Of a stretch of 10,457 nt of DNA, positions 7,034 to 10,457 are shown one piece after another. This DNA comes from an uncultured Actinomycetes bacterium. GTDB lineage: Bacteria > Actinomycetota > Acidimicrobiia > Acidimicrobiales > Microtrichaceae. The stretch covers positions 1 through 10,457 of the forward strand of contig CAIYXG010000433.1 in NCBI GenBank assembly GCA_903930035.1, in the 5' to 3' direction. The position numbers and the translations under genes were made by a program. The notes below the pieces were generated by a model. It ran no database searches. It was not told where the DNA came from and worked only from the letters and a program-made list of their open reading frames with translations. Within the stretch, counting starts at the first letter, position 1, and each line of letters starts with the position of its first letter.

Positions 7034-7039
7034 GGACCC

Positions 7040-7045
7040 AACCTA
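7040..7045 (-). promoter_or_regulatory. Possible leaderless promoter -10 for the radical SAM gene
   Basis: On the minus strand TAGGTT lies six bases before the ATG at 7033, matching TANNNT at the spacing seen in leaderless actinobacterial genes. No clear -35 is present. The overlapping GGTAGG could alternatively act as a weak ribosome site. Confidence 0.35.
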
Positions 7046-7062
7046 CCGGCCGACCGTGCGGT

Positions 7063-7077
7063 GCCCTCGGCGAGGGC
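7063..7077 (-). terminator. Hairpin between GSDH-like and radical SAM genes
   Basis: GCCCTC and GAGGGC form a perfect six-base stem with a three-base loop (GGC), twelve bases after the stop of the GSDH-like gene on the minus strand. It precedes the possible start-proximal promoter at 7040-7045, which would fit separate transcription of the two genes. There is no T-run, so partial read-through is possible. Confidence 0.45.
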
Positions 7078-7088
7078 TGCCAGGGCCG

Positions 7089-8756
7089 CTACAGGCGTTC
7101 GCCGGGGCAGTCCCCGACCGCGGCGATCAGGCGGTCGATGAGCGCGGGCGCTCCGGCGAACCGGCCCTCGCCGCCCATGATCTGCCCGATGTAGCCGGAC
7201 AGCTCCGGGTCGCCGAAGTCCCAGTCGCGAGACTCGCCGAACGTCGCCCACTCCTCGATGAGCAGCCGGTAGGTGTTGACGTCGGCCTGCAGCTCCCCCT
7301 CGGTCGACGCTGCGGCAGCCTCCAGCAGCCGCTGCGCCCGCTCGACCCTGGCCCGGACCTGGTCGGGGGTCAGCGTGCTCACCGGCTCGAGCTCGGTGAA
7401 CACGTCGACGATCCCGCACTTCGCCGGCGGCGGCCCGACGGACGTGCTCGTGGAGCTGCCGCCGCTCGGTGCCGGCGCCGCGCCGATCGTCCCGGTGGCG
7501 GGCCGCACCTTCCACCCTGGCGGGTCCAGGCGGAACACGCCGCCACCTACGCCGAGCACGTACACCTCCCTGTCGCTGTCGGTGCCGAAGGCCACCACCT
7601 TGTCGGCGACGGTCCCGACGACCCGCCGGGCGACCACCTTGCCGTCGCGGAGGAGCAGCGCGTGGACCCGCTGCGAGCACAGGTCCCCGTAGAGATAGGC
7701 GCCCTCCAGGCCGGGCAGCTGGCGGCCCCGGTAGACGACGCCGCCCACGATGCTGCACACCTCGTAGCGGTGCGGCGCGGCGACGACGGGTGCGGTGAGG
7801 TCGACGCCGTCGGGCCGGCCGGCGACGCCCGGGAGTGCACCCTCCAGCCACGGCCAGCCGAAGTTCGTCACCCCGCCGTGGACCGCGCTGCCCGGGACCC
7901 GGTCGATCTCCTCGACCCGGGCGTCGCCCACGTCGCCGGTCCAGACGTCCGACGTCGCCGGGTCCACGCTCAGCCCCCAGGGGTTGCGGAGGCCCTTGGC
8001 CAGCAGCATCGACGGACTGACCACCTCCTTGACGCCGCCCGCGAGCGCACGTCGGCCCACGTGGATGAGCGACCCCAGCGGGGAGGCCGTGTCCTGGGCC
8101 GCAGGCGGCGCGCTGAACCGGTCGTCCATGTCGCCGACGGCCAGCACCAGGTCGCCGTCGGGGAGCGTGGCGATGCCGCCACCGCTCAGGCCGGCCAGCG
8201 GGTGGGGGACCCGGACCGCCACAGACCCCGAGCCCGGGTCGGCGGTGGGCCGGCCGTTCCAGGGGAAGGTCTCGACGGTGACGGCGCCGTCGAGCGCCGT
8301 GTAGGAGACGGCGACGCGCCGGCCCTCGTCGACCATCGCAATGCCGAGCAGACCGCGGTTCTCGCCGTCGGCCCGGGTGCGGTCGGTGAGGTCGAGCCAC
8401 GGCGTCGGCCGGGGCACCGGCACGGTCCGGCCGCCCTGCCGCCTCAGTGCGACGAGGCCGACCTCGCCACCCACCTCGGCGACGAGCAGGTACTTGCCGC
8501 CGGGCGGCCCGACGAGCCCGGTCGGGATGCTGCCCGAGGTGCCGACCTGTGTGGCCCGGAACGACCGCGTCGCCAGGGTGGCCGTGTCCGCCGGGCGGGG
8601 TCCGGCGACCGCCGGCGGCGCGGCACCGGCCGGCGCGGCGGTCGCTCGCGGACCGCCCGGTGCTGCAGGGCCGTCGGCGCAGCCCGCGAACGTCCCGGCC
8701 ATGACGACGGCTGCCGCGCATGCTGCTGCCGTCCAGCGCCCCCCGTGACGTCTCAC
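7089..8756 (-). CDS. PQQ-type sugar dehydrogenase-like (GSDH) lipoprotein, catalytic His apparently absent
   Basis: The protein has 555 residues. A signal peptide ends at the lipobox Cys26 (TFAGC), followed by an Ala/Pro linker to about 60. Residues about 65-412 form a glucose/sorbosone dehydrogenase propeller: GENRGLLGIA (131-140), GGGIATLPDGDLVLAVGD (192-209), GLRNPWGL (255-262), GDVGDARVEEID (274-285), NFGWPWLEG (298-306) and VGGVVYRG (337-344). Soluble glucose dehydrogenase has HQGGRL at the second site, with the catalytic His; here the aligned residues are Leu190-Ser191. Arg257, matching its PQQ-contacting RNP arginine, is kept. Cys334 and Cys360 may pair. After a Ser/Thr/Pro linker (424-445), residues 447-550 form an extra helical domain bounded by Cys447 and Cys550. 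The GTG at 8756 is chosen for the basic signal-peptide start; only a weak G-rich ribosome site precedes it. It could be a binding or scaffold protein rather than an enzyme. Confidence 0.87.
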   Translation of the reverse strand: MRRHGGRWTAAACAAAVVMAGTFAGCADGPAAPGGPRATAAPAGAAPPAVAGPRPADTATLATRSFRATQVGTSGSIPTGLVGPPGGKYLLVAEVGGEVGLVALRRQGGRTVPVPRPTPWLDLTDRTRADGENRGLLGIAMVDEGRRVAVSYTALDGAVTVETFPWNGRPTADPGSGSVAVRVPHPLAGLSGGGIATLPDGDLVLAVGDMDDRFSAPPAAQDTASPLGSLIHVGRRALAGGVKEVVSPSMLLAKGLRNPWGLSVDPATSDVWTGDVGDARVEEIDRVPGSAVHGGVTNFGWPWLEGALPGVAGRPDGVDLTAPVVAAPHRYEVCSIVGGVVYRGRQLPGLEGAYLYGDLCSQRVHALLLRDGKVVARRVVGTVADKVVAFGTDSDREVYVLGVGGGVFRLDPPGWKVRPATGTIGAAPAPSGGSSTSTSVGPPPAKCGIVDVFTELEPVSTLTPDQVRARVERAQRLLEAAAASTEGELQADVNTYRLLIEEWATFGESRDWDFGDPELSGYIGQIMGGEGRFAGAPALIDRLIAAVGDCPGERL

Positions 8757-8804
8757 CCCGTCAGTCTGTCGGCAAACCGGCCAGATCCACCCTGGCGGCC
8801 TGCG

Positions 8805-8820
8805 GCGCAGCCTGCTGCGC
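8805..8820 (-). terminator. Hairpin after the small beta-rich lipoprotein gene
   Basis: GCGCAG and CTGCGC form a perfect six-base stem with a four-base loop (CCTG), eighteen bases past the stop at 8838 on the minus strand and within the 81-base gap before the GSDH-like gene. Without a T-run it is only a candidate; read-through into the next gene is plausible because that gene shows no clear promoter. Confidence 0.35.
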
Positions 8821-8837
8821 CCGTCCCGGGCCGGGCG

Positions 8838-9425
8838 TCAGCCCACGCAGCTGATGGTGTTCTTGCGGACCTTGAGCCGGACCGGGGTGGAGGAGGTGAC
8901 GCCCTTGGTGTCCACCCCGAGCAGGTAGGTGGTCCCGACCTTCTTGGGCCTGGTCTCGCAGCCCTTGCCGGGCACGCCACGGTCGACGTTGATGACGAGC
9001 GTCCCGTCGACCTTCTTCGCGGACTGGAACTGGAGCGACCAGCCCGTCCCCGGGACCTCGTCCCAGACCAGCACCGGCGTGTACCCGGTGGGGATGCTGG
9101 GCATCTGGTCGTTGGACTCCGGGCCCCAGCCGTCGGGCGTCCACTCCTTGGCCGCCGACCTTGGCACGGTGACCCGGGTGGTGCCCTCCTGGTCGCCGGT
9201 CCCCGGCGGTCCGGGCCGGTCGACGCCGGCCAGCAGGACCACCGACATCTGCATCGGCATGAAGGTGGTGGAGGAGCCGCCGGCCGCCGCAGTGGTGGAC
9301 GACGAGGCTGCAGAGCCGGCTGCCGTGGTGGAGGTCGCCGCCGAGTCGTCCGCACCGCCGCAGGCCGCGGCGAGCAGTGCCGTGGCGGCCAGCGCCACGA
9401 GGGTCAGGTGGGGTCGGGTCGTCAC
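8838..9425 (-). CDS. Small secreted lipoprotein, beta-rich domain, function unknown
   Basis: The protein has 195 residues. The signal peptide ends at lipobox Cys22 (LLAAAC). A Ser/Thr/Ala-rich linker (about 25-54) is followed by a domain of likely beta strands (58-195), with TGYTPVLVWDEVPGTGWSLQ (113-132), then GTLVINVDRGVPGKGC (141-156) and TTYLLGVDTKG (165-175). Cys156 and Cys193 may form a disulfide. The layout of a Gly-Tyr strand, a central valine-rich strand, a Pro-Gly turn and a closing strand recalls PrcB-type domains, but that is a weak impression. The GTG at 9425 is chosen because the signal peptide begins there; the frame stays open upstream only as antisense of the acyl-CoA synthetase gene. 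No good ribosome site precedes it, but a TANNNT hexamer lies seven bases upstream. It may be co-transcribed with the GSDH-like gene. Confidence 0.8.
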   Translation of the reverse strand: MTTRPHLTLVALAATALLAAACGGADDSAATSTTAAGSAASSSTTAAAGGSSTTFMPMQMSVVLLAGVDRPGPPGTGDQEGTTRVTVPRSAAKEWTPDGWGPESNDQMPSIPTGYTPVLVWDEVPGTGWSLQFQSAKKVDGTLVINVDRGVPGKGCETRPKKVGTTYLLGVDTKGVTSSTPVRLKVRKNTISCVG

Positions 9426-9432
9426 GCCCCAG

Positions 9433-9438
9433 AGGCTA
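9433..9438 (-). promoter_or_regulatory. Possible leaderless promoter -10 for the small lipoprotein
   Basis: On the minus strand TAGCCT is followed by seven bases (CTGGGGC) and then the GTG start at 9425. Transcription beginning at or next to the GTG would give a leaderless message, consistent with the missing ribosome site. No -35 is obvious. Confidence 0.4.
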
Positions 9439-9519
9439 GGGAACTCGGGCCGGGTGGGGCGCGCGCCCGGCCGGTCCGAGGTGCCGGGCGCGACCGGGCG
9501 GGACCCGGCCGCGACGGCG

Positions 9520-9525
9520 TATCCT
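9520..9525 (+). promoter_or_regulatory. Possible -10 for the acyl-CoA synthetase gene
   Basis: TATCCT is the only TANNNT hexamer noticed in the 148-base divergent gap before the ATG at 9574, which would give a leader of roughly 40 bases carrying AGGGGG. The position where a -35 should lie reads GGCGGG, which is not a match. Confidence 0.25.
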
Positions 9526-9573
9526 CCCGGGCGACAACCACGCCGTCCACGGCGCGCTCCCAGGGGGACCCCG

Positions 9574-10457
9574 ATGACCAGCCCGACGATCGACCCGGTG
9601 GCCGCTGCTGCCTTCCAGTTCCGAGGCCAGGACATCCCCTGGCTGGTCGACCACCGTGCCGAGCACCGCGCCGACCACCCGTTCCTGGTGTGGGAGCCCA
9701 AGGAGGGCGAGTCCCGCACCTGGACGTACGCCGAGTTCGCCCAGGCCACCAAGCAGGTGGCGGCCGGACTGTCCGCCCGCGGCGTGACCGTCGGCGACAT
9801 GGTCCTGATCCACGCCGAGAACTGCCCCGAGGCCGTCATCGCCTGGTACGCCTGCGCGCGGGTGGGCGCCGTGGCCGTGACCACCAACACCCGGTCGGTG
9901 GCCGCCGAGGTCAACTACTTCATCGAGCACACCGGGTGCGTCGGCGCCATCACGCAGCCCAAGTTCGCGTCGCTCGTGGCCGAGGCCGGTCCCGACCTGG
10001 GCTGGATCGTCGTCACCGACGACAACTCGGGCGTGGCCGCCACCGACGACGAGCTGGCCCACGGCCGGGAGGGCTTCTCGTCGCTCTTCGGCGACGCCGA
10101 CGCGGCCCCGGAGCGGCCGGCCGACCCGATGCTGCCCGCCGGCATCCTCTTCACCTCCGGCACGACCTCCAAGCCCAAGGCGGTCGTGCACACGCACGCC
10201 AACGCGCTGTGGGCCGCCAAGGTGAACCCGACCAACATCGACTTCGGGCCGGACGACATCTACCTGGCGTCGCTCCCGTTCTTCCACGTGAACACGCAGT
10301 CGTGGGCCATCTGGACGGTGCTCGGCACCGGCGGCACGGTCGTGCTGCAGCCCAAGTTCTCGGCCTCCAAGTTCTGGCCGGTGATCGAGAAGTACGGCGT
10401 CACGCACATCTCCCTGATCCCGTTCGTCATCAAGGCGGCGTTCGAGCAGGGCATCCC
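9574..10457 (+). CDS. Acyl-CoA synthetase (AMP-forming), 3' end cut by window
   Basis: The first 294 residues of an adenylate-forming acyl-CoA ligase are present; the frame is open to the right edge. Such enzymes join a carboxylic acid to CoA through an acyl-AMP intermediate. The phosphate-binding loop is LFTSGTTSKPKAVVHTH (192-208), followed by LPFFHVNTQSW (234-244), the A4-like region with its aromatic-His pair. N-terminal landmarks include RTWTYAEF (48-55) and GDMVLIHAENCPE (74-86). The loop has Ser199 and Ala203 where glycines are more common. The ATG at 9574 has AGGGGG about seven bases upstream. The sequence looks nearest to CaiC-like crotonobetaine/carnitine or medium/long-chain acyl-CoA ligases, but substrate cannot be told from this half. 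The missing part should hold the A5-A10 motifs and the catalytic lysine. It diverges from the lipoprotein gene at 9425 and shows no link to it. Confidence 0.93.
   Translation, partial: MTSPTIDPVAAAAFQFRGQDIPWLVDHRAEHRADHPFLVWEPKEGESRTWTYAEFAQATKQVAAGLSARGVTVGDMVLIHAENCPEAVIAWYACARVGAVAVTTNTRSVAAEVNYFIEHTGCVGAITQPKFASLVAEAGPDLGWIVVTDDNSGVAATDDELAHGREGFSSLFGDADAAPERPADPMLPAGILFTSGTTSKPKAVVHTHANALWAAKVNPTNIDFGPDDIYLASLPFFHVNTQSWAIWTVLGTGGTVVLQPKFSASKFWPVIEKYGVTHISLIPFVIKAAFEQGI

Noticed and set aside
5330..7141. Long plus-strand frame opposite the radical SAM gene
   Set aside because: The minus-strand product has clear radical SAM motifs, and the plus-strand translation is low-complexity Arg/Gly/Val/Glu with none.
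9436..10407. Minus-strand 323-codon frame opposite the right-edge gene
   Set aside because: It is antisense to the acyl-CoA synthetase, whose phosphate-binding loop and A4-like motif are unmistakable on the plus strand.

Overview
The window is very GC-rich, uses GTG starts freely, and carries many short secreted lipoproteins with Thr/Ser/Ala/Gly linkers. That fits a high-GC Actinomycetota, plausibly Acidimicrobiia. This assignment is inferred from composition and gene style; no marker gene is present. Eight protein-coding genes are supported: seven complete and one cut by the right edge. I see no tRNA, rRNA, CRISPR array or insertion sequence.

Left part (1-1680). A gene-free stretch holding several small hairpins (1-397) is followed by two divergent lipoprotein genes. 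One is a small helical, Cys-bounded protein on the minus strand (398-838). The other is a beta-repeat protein on the plus strand (1061-1609). A strong inverted repeat at 1625-1658 separates the latter from the convergent transport operon and could terminate both.

Centre (1681-5420). A complete minus-strand ferric-iron type ABC importer reads binding lipoprotein (4278-5345), fused two-half permease (2718-4259), ATPase (1681-2721). The permease and ATPase genes overlap by four bases. Upstream lie two adjacent palindromes, one on a -35-like TTGACC and one on the -10 region, which look like operators for a metal-sensing repressor. The expected model is that iron-bound repressor shuts off uptake.

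Right part (5435-9425). Three minus-strand genes follow: a radical SAM protein with an N-terminal twitch/SPASM-like cysteine region and an unusual C-terminal domain; a lipoprotein with a PQQ-type sugar dehydrogenase (GSDH) propeller that appears to lack the catalytic histidine and carries an extra Cys-bounded C-terminal domain; and a small secreted beta-rich lipoprotein. Two of the three have a TANNNT hexamer 6-7 bases before the start codon, suggesting leaderless transcripts. From 9574 a plus-strand acyl-CoA synthetase (AMP-forming) runs off the window.

The best leads are the paired palindromes at the iron operon, the probable loss of catalysis in the GSDH-like protein, and the resemblance of its C-terminal domain to the separate lipoprotein at 398-838. 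No wholly new multi-gene system is convincingly visible.
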